From assembly GCF_024160875.1 (NCBI RefSeq), contig NZ_JAIULA010000003.1, positions 94,679 through 158,678 of the forward strand: a stretch of DNA of 64,000 bases, written 5' to 3'. The notes under the pieces are model-generated. The model was not told the origin of the DNA. It saw only the letters and a list, made by a program, of their open reading frames with translations, and made no database searches. Each line of letters opens with the position of its first letter. The stretch's first letter is position 1. Shown here one piece after another: positions 11,866 to 20,405 of the stretch. A program made the position numbers and the translations under genes. Origin of the DNA: Ligilactobacillus ubinensis. Lineage in GTDB: Bacteria > Bacillota > Bacilli > Lactobacillales > Lactobacillaceae.

Positions 11866-12748
11866 GTGTTTTTAAGGTTCTTGCAAAGTTATCTGGTAGA
11901 GGCGCCTCAAATTGCAACCACTTACCGCTAACTGGATGGGCAAACCCTAGTTTTGCGGCATGTAGGAATTGACCATTACCTTTAATTGTTTTTTTGGGTC
12001 CATACAAAGGATCTCCAACTAATGGATGACCAATATACTTCATATGCACCCTAATCTGATGGGTACGTCCAGTTTCTAATTTGCAGGCTATATAAGTATA
12101 ATCTTTAAACCGAGCCAACACTTTAAAGTGCGTAACAGCATGTCTGCCATTATCTACAACTGCCTGTTTTTTACGATCACGCGTTGATCTACCTAAAGGT
12201 GCAGTGATTGTCCCACTATCTTCCTTAATATTTCCATGCACTAAAGCTAGATATTCACGTTCGCTTGTTTTTTCTTTTAATTGTTGTGCTAAGCTTTGAT
12301 GTGCTCTATCATTTTTAGCAACCATCAATAAACCCGAGGTATCCTTATCAATACGATGAACAATTCCTGGACGAAAAGTCCCATTAATTGTTGATAGTGG
12401 GCAGTGATATAATAAAGCATTAACTAGCGTGTGGTCTACATGTCCCGGTGCTGGATGCACTACCATTCCTTGCGGTTTATTGACAACTAAAACATCCGCA
12501 TCTTCATATACAATATCTAACGGAATATTTTCGGCTTTCAAATCAAGATGTTTAATTTCTGGTGCGGTAACTTCTATTTCATCATCTTTTTTTACTTTGT
12601 ATTTAGCTTTGACTTTACTGCCGTTTACAGTTAAATCGCCTTGTTCAATTAATTGTTGTAATTGCGAACGCGAATATGTTTCAAAAAGTAGCCTGGCCAC
12701 CTTATCTAAGCGTCCTGTTTGTGTTGTGATTTTGATTTTAGCAGTCAT
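11849..12748 (-). CDS. rluD: RluD-family rRNA pseudouridine synthase
   Basis: An N-terminal S4 RNA-binding domain (about residues 13-75) precedes the pseudouridine synthase domain with RPGIVHRIDKDTSGLLMVAKN, which carries the catalytic Asp of the RluA/RluD family. It probably modifies 23S rRNA uridines. At 299 residues it is normal. It overlaps lspA by 4 bases (ATGA). The order lspA-rluD(ylyB)-pyrR is the same as in Bacillus subtilis. Confidence 0.92.
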   Translation of the reverse strand: MTAKIKITTQTGRLDKVARLLFETYSRSQLQQLIEQGDLTVNGSKVKAKYKVKKDDEIEVTAPEIKHLDLKAENIPLDIVYEDADVLVVNKPQGMVVHPAPGHVDHTLVNALLYHCPLSTINGTFRPGIVHRIDKDTSGLLMVAKNDRAHQSLAQQLKEKTSEREYLALVHGNIKEDSGTITAPLGRSTRDRKKQAVVDNGRHAVTHFKVLARFKDYTYIACKLETGRTHQIRVHMKYIGHPLVGDPLYGPKKTIKGNGQFLHAAKLGFAHPVSGKWLQFEAPLPDNFARTLKTLDRID

Positions 12749-13188
12749 AGGTTTTCATCCTTAAACATCACGATTAACAAAATAATCACACCTACCGTTA
12801 GTGCACAATCAGCGACATTAAAAATAGGAAAATTGATAAAATTCAATTCAAACATATCGACAACATAGCCGTAATGAATTCGATCAATAAAATTGCCAAC
12901 AGTTCCTCCTATCATTAGCGCTAAGCCTAATCCATAGCCCCAATTAGTCCACTTTTCTTTTAAATAATATAGCATGATAGCTAAAGCAACAATCGAAATA
13001 ATAGTAAAAAACCAACGCTGCCCGATTAAAATACTCCAAGCAGCTCCATAATTTCTGATATGTGCAATTGATAAAACATGTGGAATCAAATCTTGACTTG
13101 TATTTAATTTAATACTTGTTTTTACAAAATATTTAACCAATTGATCAAGTAAAACGACGGCTAAACTTAATACGATATAAATCGGCAT
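12745..13188 (-). CDS. lspA: Lipoprotein signal peptidase (signal peptidase II)
   Basis: Membrane aspartyl protease cleaving prolipoprotein signal peptides. Four hydrophobic segments are visible. The two catalytic aspartates lie in GNFIDRIHYGYVVDM and FNVADCALTVG, the usual conserved boxes. At 147 residues it is slightly short but complete. The start is at 13188 with AAAGGGG upstream. Confidence 0.95.
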   Translation of the reverse strand: MPIYIVLSLAVVLLDQLVKYFVKTSIKLNTSQDLIPHVLSIAHIRNYGAAWSILIGQRWFFTIISIVALAIMLYYLKEKWTNWGYGLGLALMIGGTVGNFIDRIHYGYVVDMFELNFINFPIFNVADCALTVGVIILLIVMFKDENL

Positions 13189-13228
13189 TCTCTGTGCCCC
13201 TTTTAAAAATTAGTAAACTTAACTTTTA

Positions 13229-13257
13229 ATTATATCGTGTTTCATTAAGGATAGCAA
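13229..13257 (-). promoter_or_regulatory. Sigma-A promoter of lspA-rluD
   Basis: On the minus strand TTGCTA (13257-13252) and a perfect TATAAT (13234-13229) are separated by 17 bases. They end about 40 bases before the lspA start. Confidence 0.75.
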
Positions 13258-13302
13258 TATCAACTCCAAAGCCCTTTAGAAATAGATAACATTTAAAACT
13301 AG

Positions 13303-13869
13303 CTAAGCTTCCGTACTTTCAATCTTTCTGCGTTTGCCACGTCGATCAACTAGTGCCACTTTTCCACCATCCATAAATTTTTTAACCCATGAATAGACTT
13401 GTGCGTATGAAACTCCATATTTTTCGGATGCTGCACTATAATTATATTGATTATCTATCGTCCATTCAACAATATTAATACGTTCTTTAATAGTTGTTTT
13501 ACATACATATTTGATTTTTTCTTTTTCATCTTCATCAAGTACAAGTTTATTGTCTTTGCAGTAAGTTGTTACCCAACGTTGGACAACTCCTTCATTAGAA
13601 ATATCATATTTTTCGCATAACTTAGCTAATGAAGTACCTTCCATATGTTTTTTTACTACAGATACTTTAAATTGTTTTGAGTAATGACGCATTGGTCGTT
13701 GCTGTAATCCAGTAATTCCATCTTCTTCATATCGATTTAACCATCTTTTCAAATTATGATGATCAACGCCATATTTTTTTTCAATTGAAATAGTAGTTGC
13801 GCCTTGTTTCATCATCTGAATATAATTCATCTTTTCTTCTAATGAATAACGATACCCCTTCTGTGCCAA
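13303..13869 (-). CDS. Triple helix-turn-helix protein, orphan IS3-type OrfA-like
   Basis: Three successive HTH units are visible (YSLEEKMNYIQMMKQG…LKRWLNRYEEDG; KVSVVKKHMEGTS…VVQRWV; RINIVEWTID…VYSWVKKFMDGG), ending with DRRGKRRK. This is the architecture of OrfA proteins of the IS150 group of IS3 elements. No OrfB with a DDE domain follows and no terminal repeats were found, so this is a solitary gene: an IS remnant or a domesticated DNA-binding protein. The chosen TTG start at 13869 has GGAAGGAG nine bases upstream. A GTG at 13938 is possible but has no clear Shine-Dalgarno. It lies 80 bases after a glycosyltransferase gene on the same strand. Confidence 0.65.
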   Translation of the reverse strand: MAQKGYRYSLEEKMNYIQMMKQGATTISIEKKYGVDHHNLKRWLNRYEEDGITGLQQRPMRHYSKQFKVSVVKKHMEGTSLAKLCEKYDISNEGVVQRWVTTYCKDNKLVLDEDEKEKIKYVCKTTIKERINIVEWTIDNQYNYSAASEKYGVSYAQVYSWVKKFMDGGKVALVDRRGKRRKIESTEA

Positions 13870-13949
13870 TGTCTCAAACTCCTTCCGTGAAAATTTTCGT
13901 ATAGAATAGGAAGGAATCTTTAATAATACCTTTATCACCTAATTTCGTA

Positions 13950-15011
13950 TTACCCACAATTCAAACGCAGTAGAGCTAGTTGTGCAGGCTGATACTGCTT
14001 AGCGGCGGTATAATAAGCTATAGCCTGCTGTATATTATTCTGCTGCTCTGAAATAAAGCCTAAATAATAATTAGCTAAAAAACTATTCCTTCCCTGTACC
14101 CTTATAATCGGCTGTTTTAGCACTTCTTTAAAGTATTTTTCGCTTGAATTATAGTTTTTATTTTCCAACATGACTAAGCCACTAAGATACTGATAATCTC
14201 CATCCTTTTTGAATTCAGGATATAAGTGTAAATAATCTTCTGCTTCATCTAGCCGTTGTTCATCAAGCAATAACAGGACTAAACATTCTAAACAATTAAA
14301 TACATAACCTAAAGAAAACACCGGCTTGTTTTTTAAAGCTGCAATAAAATAATCAATGGCTAATTCGTGCTGATTGGCTTGAATATAGTAACATTTTCCT
14401 ATTTGAAATAATAAATATGAATCGTTAGGTTTAAGTTCTAATTCCGTCAATAAGATAGTCAGATTCCGCTGCGCTTTTTTTATTAATTGTTGCTTAGTTT
14501 GATAACCATCATGATATACGACAACAGCAATATCTTGATAAATTGGGGACGCAAAAGAATCCTTGGGTACAAGTTGTTCGTGAATTTTTCCCGTATAGTT
14601 AAAGTAACTTTTTGTATATAACCTAGGCTCCATATTTTGTGTTTGACTATTCTTGTTTTTATTGATGCGAACTACTCTGCCAATCGTTTTAGTACTCGCT
14701 GCTGTCTGGATAAACTTTTCGAGATCAGTTAAATCAACCCCTGCAAGCCACTCATCTGTATCGAGCATCAGCACTAACTCTTCTGTCGCTTTGGCGGCTG
14801 CAAAATTGCGGGCAACTGCAAAATCACCAGTCCATTCAAATGAAAATACTTTTGCCCCATAACTGCTAGCTACAGCACAACTATCATCCGTCGAACCTGT
14901 ATCAATAACAATTATTTCCGCAAGATATGGTGCTAGTTGTTTTAGTGATGTTAGACATCTTTTTAATTTGCTTGCTTCATCTTTTGTAATAATACAAACA
15001 GAAAACCTCAT
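13950..15011 (-). CDS. GT2 glycosyltransferase with C-terminal TPR repeats
   Basis: The N-terminal GT-A domain opens with SVCIITKDE and has DTGSTD (37-42), FAVARN and the metal-binding LDTDEW (83-88), the pattern of the SunS-like GT2-TPR group. The remainder is helical with TPR-like repeats (for example YLLFQIGKCYYIQANQHELAIDYF and ANYYLGFISEQQNNIQQAIAYY). No signal peptide or membrane segment is seen, so it should act in the cytoplasm. It starts one base after the stop of the next gene upstream, in TAACATG, with AGGGA as ribosome-binding site. The probable acceptor is a flagellar protein (inference from context). At 353 residues it is one of the two simplest members of the cluster. Confidence 0.85.
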   Translation of the reverse strand: MRFSVCIITKDEASKLKRCLTSLKQLAPYLAEIIVIDTGSTDDSCAVASSYGAKVFSFEWTGDFAVARNFAAAKATEELVLMLDTDEWLAGVDLTDLEKFIQTAASTKTIGRVVRINKNKNSQTQNMEPRLYTKSYFNYTGKIHEQLVPKDSFASPIYQDIAVVVYHDGYQTKQQLIKKAQRNLTILLTELELKPNDSYLLFQIGKCYYIQANQHELAIDYFIAALKNKPVFSLGYVFNCLECLVLLLLDEQRLDEAEDYLHLYPEFKKDGDYQYLSGLVMLENKNYNSSEKYFKEVLKQPIIRVQGRNSFLANYYLGFISEQQNNIQQAIAYYTAAKQYQPAQLALLRLNCG

Positions 15012-15012
15012 G

Positions 15013-16977
15013 TTATCCCTGCCTTTTTAATAATTCATCAAATGCTCCATATATTCCAGCAAGATTTCCTAATTGCGCCGGTACTATCTGTGGTTGATAT
15101 AGGGGTAAATCGGCAGTTAAAGCTTGATATTTTTTTTCTACCAGCTTAATTAGTGTTAATTCCTGACCTAAACCTCCACCAATTACGATTTTTTCTAAGT
15201 CATATAACGACTGGATGTTTAATAACAAAAATGCAAGTTCTAAACTATATGCTTCAATAAGTTCACTCGCTTGTGGATTTGCCAGTGCTTGGGCAAATAA
15301 CTTCTTATCACTAATTGCTTTATCTGCTTTAACTATTTTATATAATTTATGCATTAGTTCAACCGCTGATAAACTTTCACCAAGAAATTTATCTTGTTGC
15401 ACCATATATGAAATTTCTCCCGCATGCTTATGTGCCCCTTGAAATAGTTGGCCGTTTAACATAATACTGCCACCTACGGCAGTCCCCAATGTAATCACAA
15501 CCGCATTAGTTTCACCGTTTAAGCTACCATGGTTTTTCTCGCCAATCAAAGCGGCTTTCGCATCGTTTTGGATAACAACCGGTACTTTAAATTCAGCAGT
15601 TAGTAGCTTTTCTATTGGATATTGAATTGTTGTATCTTGCTCAACAATATTAACAACTCCAGCGGGACTATCCACCATTCCAAAGATACAGATGGCGATT
15701 CCTGCGATTTGATTTCGATAAGGTTCAATCGTTTTCTTTAGTAATTGAATTTCTTCATCAAAATCAGCGACTGAATTCAAAATTACACGTTTACTTATAG
15801 TATTTCCAACTTCATCTAATATCACTTGTTTAATCGTAGTTTGTCCAACATCCAGTGCCAGATACTGTTTAATCTTAAACTGCGCTAAATCATGTTTCTT
15901 TTGTAACAAAGCAATAGCTTCTCTGCCCTGTTTACCTGCTTGCTGATAATACTTTAGTGCTGTCGCATAATTTTTTTCAATTTCCGCAATGCTACCTAAC
16001 ATAAACTGAGCTAATGTTGTACAACGGGCCTGAACCCGTGCGTTTGAAAAAGAGGTAGCTTTTTCAAATGCTATTTTGGCCTCTTCAAAACGTTTGGCTT
16101 CACTATAGATTAAACCTGTTAAAAAATAATTATCAGCATCTTTGTTAATCATTCCAAAAGCATCTAATAACTTTGTAGCAACATCAAACTGCTTTAACTC
16201 AATTAATGTCTCTAAATAACCTTGCAACCCTACTTGAAAATAACTTTGTTCTAAACTTGTTTCATGTAATAACCATTGTTTATAATATAGCAACGCCATT
16301 TTTTTTCGACCAGTTTGTTGATACATCTGGGCTACCTGGCATAAAACATAAGGGTCAGTTGCTTTTTCTTTCGGAATACCACGTTCTTTTAATAATAGTA
16401 ACAAGTTGCGCTGGGCTTTTTGTGCAAAAACTTCCTGATTTGTATATCCATCATGATAAACATGAAAAGCTAATGGTTTATCTATTCGTTTTATTTGCTG
16501 ATTGCGTGGCATCGGTGCCTCATGTACTTTGCCAATATAATGAAAATACTTTCGTGAAAAAAGCCGCGTTACAGGGTAAGCTCCAACTTGCCAAGTTCCA
16601 TTTGCTTCTTGATTATAGCGTTCAAACGTTCCTACACAAGCACTTAAATCTGCCTTTGAAAGGAAAGCAGTTATTTCGTTTTTAATTACTGCACAATCCT
16701 CTATTGCAAACCATTCATCACTATCAACTACTAAAACATTATCATACTTTGCGCAAGCTAATGCATAATTACGTGCTGCAGAAAAATTATCTTGCCACAA
16801 GAAATCAGCACCACGCACCTGATTGTTTTCGATGATTTCTTTTGTATTATCGGTCGAGCCAGTATCTACAACTACAACATCTAACTTTAATGGAGCTAAT
16901 GATTTCAAACAGCGATCCAGTTTAACTGCTTCATCACGTGTAATGATACAAACGGAAACGTTAAGCGATTCTTCCAT
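15013..16977 (-). CDS. GT2 glycosyltransferase-TPR-ROK sugar kinase fusion
   Basis: Residues 1-110 form a GT2 domain (VSVCIITRDE; VVDTGSTDN; VVDSDEW at 83-89). Residues from about 170 to 365 are TPR-like helices. From about 370 to the end is a complete ROK-family domain. It has an ATP site ALDVGQTTIK, a candidate catalytic Asp in IQNDAKAALIGE (D472), a glycine loop GTAVGGSIMLNGQLFQGAHKHAGE and a late IVIGGGLG. The ROK zinc-binding cysteine motif is absent, as in some ROK kinases. The gene lies downstream of fliC beyond its terminator, with AAGAAGGG before the start. A GT joined to a sugar kinase is unusual. It could phosphorylate or sense the sugar that is transferred (inference). Confidence 0.82.
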   Translation of the reverse strand: MEESLNVSVCIITRDEAVKLDRCLKSLAPLKLDVVVVDTGSTDNTKEIIENNQVRGADFLWQDNFSAARNYALACAKYDNVLVVDSDEWFAIEDCAVIKNEITAFLSKADLSACVGTFERYNQEANGTWQVGAYPVTRLFSRKYFHYIGKVHEAPMPRNQQIKRIDKPLAFHVYHDGYTNQEVFAQKAQRNLLLLLKERGIPKEKATDPYVLCQVAQMYQQTGRKKMALLYYKQWLLHETSLEQSYFQVGLQGYLETLIELKQFDVATKLLDAFGMINKDADNYFLTGLIYSEAKRFEEAKIAFEKATSFSNARVQARCTTLAQFMLGSIAEIEKNYATALKYYQQAGKQGREAIALLQKKHDLAQFKIKQYLALDVGQTTIKQVILDEVGNTISKRVILNSVADFDEEIQLLKKTIEPYRNQIAGIAICIFGMVDSPAGVVNIVEQDTTIQYPIEKLLTAEFKVPVVIQNDAKAALIGEKNHGSLNGETNAVVITLGTAVGGSIMLNGQLFQGAHKHAGEISYMVQQDKFLGESLSAVELMHKLYKIVKADKAISDKKLFAQALANPQASELIEAYSLELAFLLLNIQSLYDLEKIVIGGGLGQELTLIKLVEKKYQALTADLPLYQPQIVPAQLGNLAGIYGAFDELLKRQG

Positions 16978-17040
16978 ATTTTTCCCTTCTTACTCTTATT
17001 TTAAGCTCTTCTAAAGTTATAAAAAATTGCTTTATATAAT

Positions 17041-17076
17041 AAAGAAAGCTGAGGAAAAAATCCCCCAGCCTTCTTT
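17041..17076 (-). terminator. fliC intrinsic terminator
   Basis: A 14-bp stem (arms 17063-17076 and 17041-17054, with two G-U pairs on the minus-strand RNA) encloses an 8-base loop with a T run. A T-rich tail follows. It lies 30 bases beyond the fliC stop. Confidence 0.85.
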
Positions 17077-17106
17077 ACGTACCTAAAACAAAATTTATCT
17101 AACCTA

Positions 17107-17991
17107 TTAACTAATATTTTGTAACAATGTCAATACTGAATCTGGCATTGAGTTAGCCTGTGATAACATTGATGTTGCAGCTTGTAACAAGACATTAGCA
17201 CTTGTATAACTTGTCATTTCTTCAGCCATATCAACATCTTTAATTCGTGAATTAGCAGATGCTAAGTTGGTCGTGGTTGTATCCAAACTATTGATAGTAT
17301 GTGTTAAACCATTTTCAGATGCACCTAATTGTGCGCGTTGGTTAGAAACAGCATTAATAGCCTTGTCTAATGCTGTTAAAGCATCTGAACTAGCAAATGA
17401 CTGTGTAAATGCAGTAGTTGTACCAGCTGCAAGTGCTGAAACATTAGTAGATAAAGCTGTCAATCCTAAAGAAGTTGCATCCATTGACTTAATTTTTACA
17501 GAAGTCTTTTCACCTGCATTTGCACCGACCTGGAATGTAAATGTTGCTGTTGTTTGAGAAGTACCACTTGCGCTACCTGTACCAAACAATGTCATTCCAT
17601 TAAACTTAGTATTGCTACTAATTGAATTGATATTTGAAATCAAAGTGTTCATTTCCAAAGCAATTTCTTGACGGTCATCACTTGTAAGTGTGCTGTTAGA
17701 TGCTTGCACTGACAAATCACGCATCCGTTCTAGCATTGTTTGTGTTTCTTCAAGTGCGCCTTCAGCCGTTTGCGCTAGTGAAATACCATCTTCGGCATTA
17801 TCACTAGCTTGTTTCATCCCACTGATTTGAGCGCTCATCTTGTTAGAAATAGCTAAACCAGCAGCATCATCAGCAGCTGAGTTAATTTGTGAACCAGATG
17901 AAAGTTTTTCCAAAGCTGAAGTTTTAGCATTTGCTGCTTCTGTATACTTAGAATATGTATTCATTGCAGCCGTATTTGTATTAATACGCAT
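17107..17991 (-). CDS. fliC: Flagellin
   Basis: Filament subunit. The N-terminal D0/D1 pattern is visible (MRINTNTAAMNTYSKY; LEKLSSGSQINSAADDAAGLAIS; RMRDLSVQASN) and so is the C-terminal one (IKDVDMAEEMTSYTSANVLLQAATSMLSQAN). The middle is short and rich in Ser, Thr and Ala, so the 294-residue protein lacks a large surface domain. It has its own sigma-28-like promoter, an 80-base leader with a hairpin just before GGGAGG, and its own terminator. Glycosyltransferase genes flank it on both sides, and Ser/Thr residues of the middle part are possible acceptors (inference). Confidence 0.97.
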   Translation of the reverse strand: MRINTNTAAMNTYSKYTEAANAKTSALEKLSSGSQINSAADDAAGLAISNKMSAQISGMKQASDNAEDGISLAQTAEGALEETQTMLERMRDLSVQASNSTLTSDDRQEIALEMNTLISNINSISSNTKFNGMTLFGTGSASGTSQTTATFTFQVGANAGEKTSVKIKSMDATSLGLTALSTNVSALAAGTTTAFTQSFASSDALTALDKAINAVSNQRAQLGASENGLTHTINSLDTTTTNLASANSRIKDVDMAEEMTSYTSANVLLQAATSMLSQANSMPDSVLTLLQNIS

Positions 17992-18080
17992 ATTAAATTC
18001 CTCCCAATCGGAATAGTTTTGATAAACTATTAAACCTCTTTTTTTAGTTTAGGGATTAACTTATCCCCTTACAAAGATAT

Positions 18081-18107
18081 ATATCGGCAAGCTTTTTTTT
18101 TATTAAA
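18081..18107 (-). promoter_or_regulatory. Sigma-28 (FliA) promoter of fliC
   Basis: On the minus strand TTTA (18107-18104), exactly 15 bases, then GCCGATAT (18088-18081), an exact match to the sigma-28/sigma-D -10 element. The predicted start is about 80 bases before the fliC start codon. Confidence 0.85.
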
Positions 18108-18134
18108 CCTTTTTCTACTAAAAAATTTATTTTC

Positions 18135-20405
18135 TTAGTTAAGTAGTCTGATTAGACCTTCTTTTGCCGGCTTATACCCGTTACTTAAGTGATATTTTCC
18201 AATTGCTTCTTTTTTCTTGCCTTGAACTTCAAAAATAACACCTTGATTATATGAGGATAAATAACTATTAATCCCTAGTGAACGGGAATTAGCTTGTCTT
18301 TGGGCTTGCTCAAACGCATTAAGAGCTTGCTCAAATTGCGCCATATTCATATAAGCCGTTCCAGCTGCAAATAAGAAATCTGACAGTTCTGCATAATATC
18401 CTTTAAAAATTCCGACTATTTTAAGTGCATCTTGATACTGTTTTTCATTTACCAAAGCATTTATTAAATTAGTAACACTATTTAATGTTAGTTCATCTTG
18501 TAAATCTAACGGTAATGTTAATAACTGATAGTAGTACTTGATAGCATGAACATTATCACCATTGCTAAAATAATTAGTTGCTAACTCAGCTAACAATGTT
18601 ACATCTATGCTATTTTTAAGCTTATTTTTTAATTTTGTTCGACGTATTTCATTATACTTTTGATATTCTTCTTTGGTTAAATTATGTTTCAATGTTATAG
18701 GTAATTCAATTTGCTGAATGTTCTGACCCTTTTTTTTAGTTATCGGACTTGCAATATATTTCCCATCAAATTTAATAAATTTGCGGTAGCCAAATCTTGT
18801 TTGTGACTGTAAAACCGGTTCTTCACTCTTTGTTAAAAGTGGTTCTTCTACAAGAATATTACCAACATAGTTACCGACTTTTACAAGAAATTTATCTAGT
18901 GCTGAAAAATCTGCCCCTTGTAATTTTTCATCAGCATTAATCCAAAATACATAATTCCCTTTTGCTTTAGCTAACGCAAAATTATATAGATCTGCTTCTA
19001 ATTTTTCCTTAACCATATAAACCTGTTCCGTAAATTGATGTGCTATTTTGCTTGAAGCTAATGAACTTCCTAGAATAATCACTACATATTCTGCTTTAAA
19101 TAGCGCAAGTGATACCAAACATTCTTCTAACTTTACTGTCTCGTTATTTCTAACAAAAACAACAATACTTAGATTTTTATTCTCAGTGACACTCCACAAT
19201 TCATTCTTAATTTGTCGTGTTTGCGGTAATAGTTTTTCATATTGTTGCATTAGCAGCCACTTGCCTTTTCTAGCATAGATTTCTGCTAATTGTTGATACA
19301 CATCTTGTTTTCGATATCCAAATTCTTGATATGCCGCTGTAACAGGCAATTTTTCAGCTATCTTTAACACTTCGATTGCTTTTTCATCTTGATCACTAGC
19401 CACATAGACATTTGCAAATAAACAGAGCATATCTAAAGATTCCATACAGTCTTGCTTGCATTTTTGGACACAATCTAGAGCCTTGTCATACTTTTTAGTA
19501 ATAAAACATAACTTGATATAAGAATCGATTGCATCTCTTGTCCATAAATAAATATACTCTTTTTGAAATCTAAAAAATTCCTGATAGATTCTAAAAGCTT
19601 CTTTGTATTTTTTTAGTATGCTGTATGTTTTAGCTAATTGAAACATATAATAAGTGTTCGTTGGATCATTTTTTAGCTGCTTCACTAGTAGCGCTTGATT
19701 ACGTTGATTTTTTTTAACTAATTTACTTTGATTAGTATAACCATAATGTATACATTGTAATTTTAAATCATAAACAGGATCATTATCTACTTTATCTTTG
19801 TATATTTGAGTTAATTGTTCATGTATTGGAAATAAAAACTTATAATACCGTTTATCATAGACTCTACTTACTGATGCTATATAAGGACGTTGCTCTTTAC
19901 TCTTTCCTAACATATTTACTTGCAGATAACAACCCACCTTTTTTCTAGAATTGATACCATCAAAGAACTTTTTCAACTCATCTTGTTTTGGTTGTAATAA
20001 ATATTCATCACTGTCAATTGTCATTATATAATTATATTTTGCCAATTTAGCAGCATAATTGCGCGCTGCTGCAAAATCGTCTATCCATTTAAAATGATAG
20101 ATATTGCGTGTATATTTAGTGGCTATTTTTAATGTTTTATCGGTTGAGCCTGTATCAACAATGACAATTTCTGCATTTAATGCAGCTAAAGATACTAAAC
20201 AGCGAGCAAGCGTCTTTTCGTTATCTTTCGTAATAATACAAATTGAAACTCCCAAGCTTTCGTCTGATGCATCTAACTCTGCTAATTCCTTTTTGGCAGC
20301 TTGGTTATCTGGACAATTTTCTAAATATTTACGAGCTAGATTTTTTGGGCCTTGCTTTAAGGCTGTTTTTGCTAATTCATATTGTTTGTCATCTGCTCCA
20401 GTCAT
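18135..20405 (-). CDS. GT2-TPR glycosyltransferase with a second, degenerate GT2-like domain
   Basis: About 50 charged residues precede a GT2 domain (VSICIITKDN; VDTGSTD at 84-89; DSDEY at 131-135). A long TPR region runs to about 400. A second GT2-like segment (411-500) follows, in which the VDTGSTD box has become ILGSSLAS and the DSDEW box is NADEKL. More TPR repeats close the 756-residue protein. The second domain has probably lost catalysis and may bind acceptor or donor (inference). The start at 20405 has AAGGAGAG upstream and overlaps the preceding gene by 17 bases. It stops just before the fliC promoter. Confidence 0.82.
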   Translation of the reverse strand: MTGADDKQYELAKTALKQGPKNLARKYLENCPDNQAAKKELAELDASDESLGVSICIITKDNEKTLARCLVSLAALNAEIVIVDTGSTDKTLKIATKYTRNIYHFKWIDDFAAARNYAAKLAKYNYIMTIDSDEYLLQPKQDELKKFFDGINSRKKVGCYLQVNMLGKSKEQRPYIASVSRVYDKRYYKFLFPIHEQLTQIYKDKVDNDPVYDLKLQCIHYGYTNQSKLVKKNQRNQALLVKQLKNDPTNTYYMFQLAKTYSILKKYKEAFRIYQEFFRFQKEYIYLWTRDAIDSYIKLCFITKKYDKALDCVQKCKQDCMESLDMLCLFANVYVASDQDEKAIEVLKIAEKLPVTAAYQEFGYRKQDVYQQLAEIYARKGKWLLMQQYEKLLPQTRQIKNELWSVTENKNLSIVVFVRNNETVKLEECLVSLALFKAEYVVIILGSSLASSKIAHQFTEQVYMVKEKLEADLYNFALAKAKGNYVFWINADEKLQGADFSALDKFLVKVGNYVGNILVEEPLLTKSEEPVLQSQTRFGYRKFIKFDGKYIASPITKKKGQNIQQIELPITLKHNLTKEEYQKYNEIRRTKLKNKLKNSIDVTLLAELATNYFSNGDNVHAIKYYYQLLTLPLDLQDELTLNSVTNLINALVNEKQYQDALKIVGIFKGYYAELSDFLFAAGTAYMNMAQFEQALNAFEQAQRQANSRSLGINSYLSSYNQGVIFEVQGKKKEAIGKYHLSNGYKPAKEGLIRLLN

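Noticed and set aside
13303..13938. Complete IS3 element
   Set aside because: There is no OrfB, no terminal inverted repeats and no target duplication around the HTH gene.
16206..16685. 159-residue + strand open frame
   Set aside because: It is antisense to the GT-ROK gene and has no recognisable family pattern.
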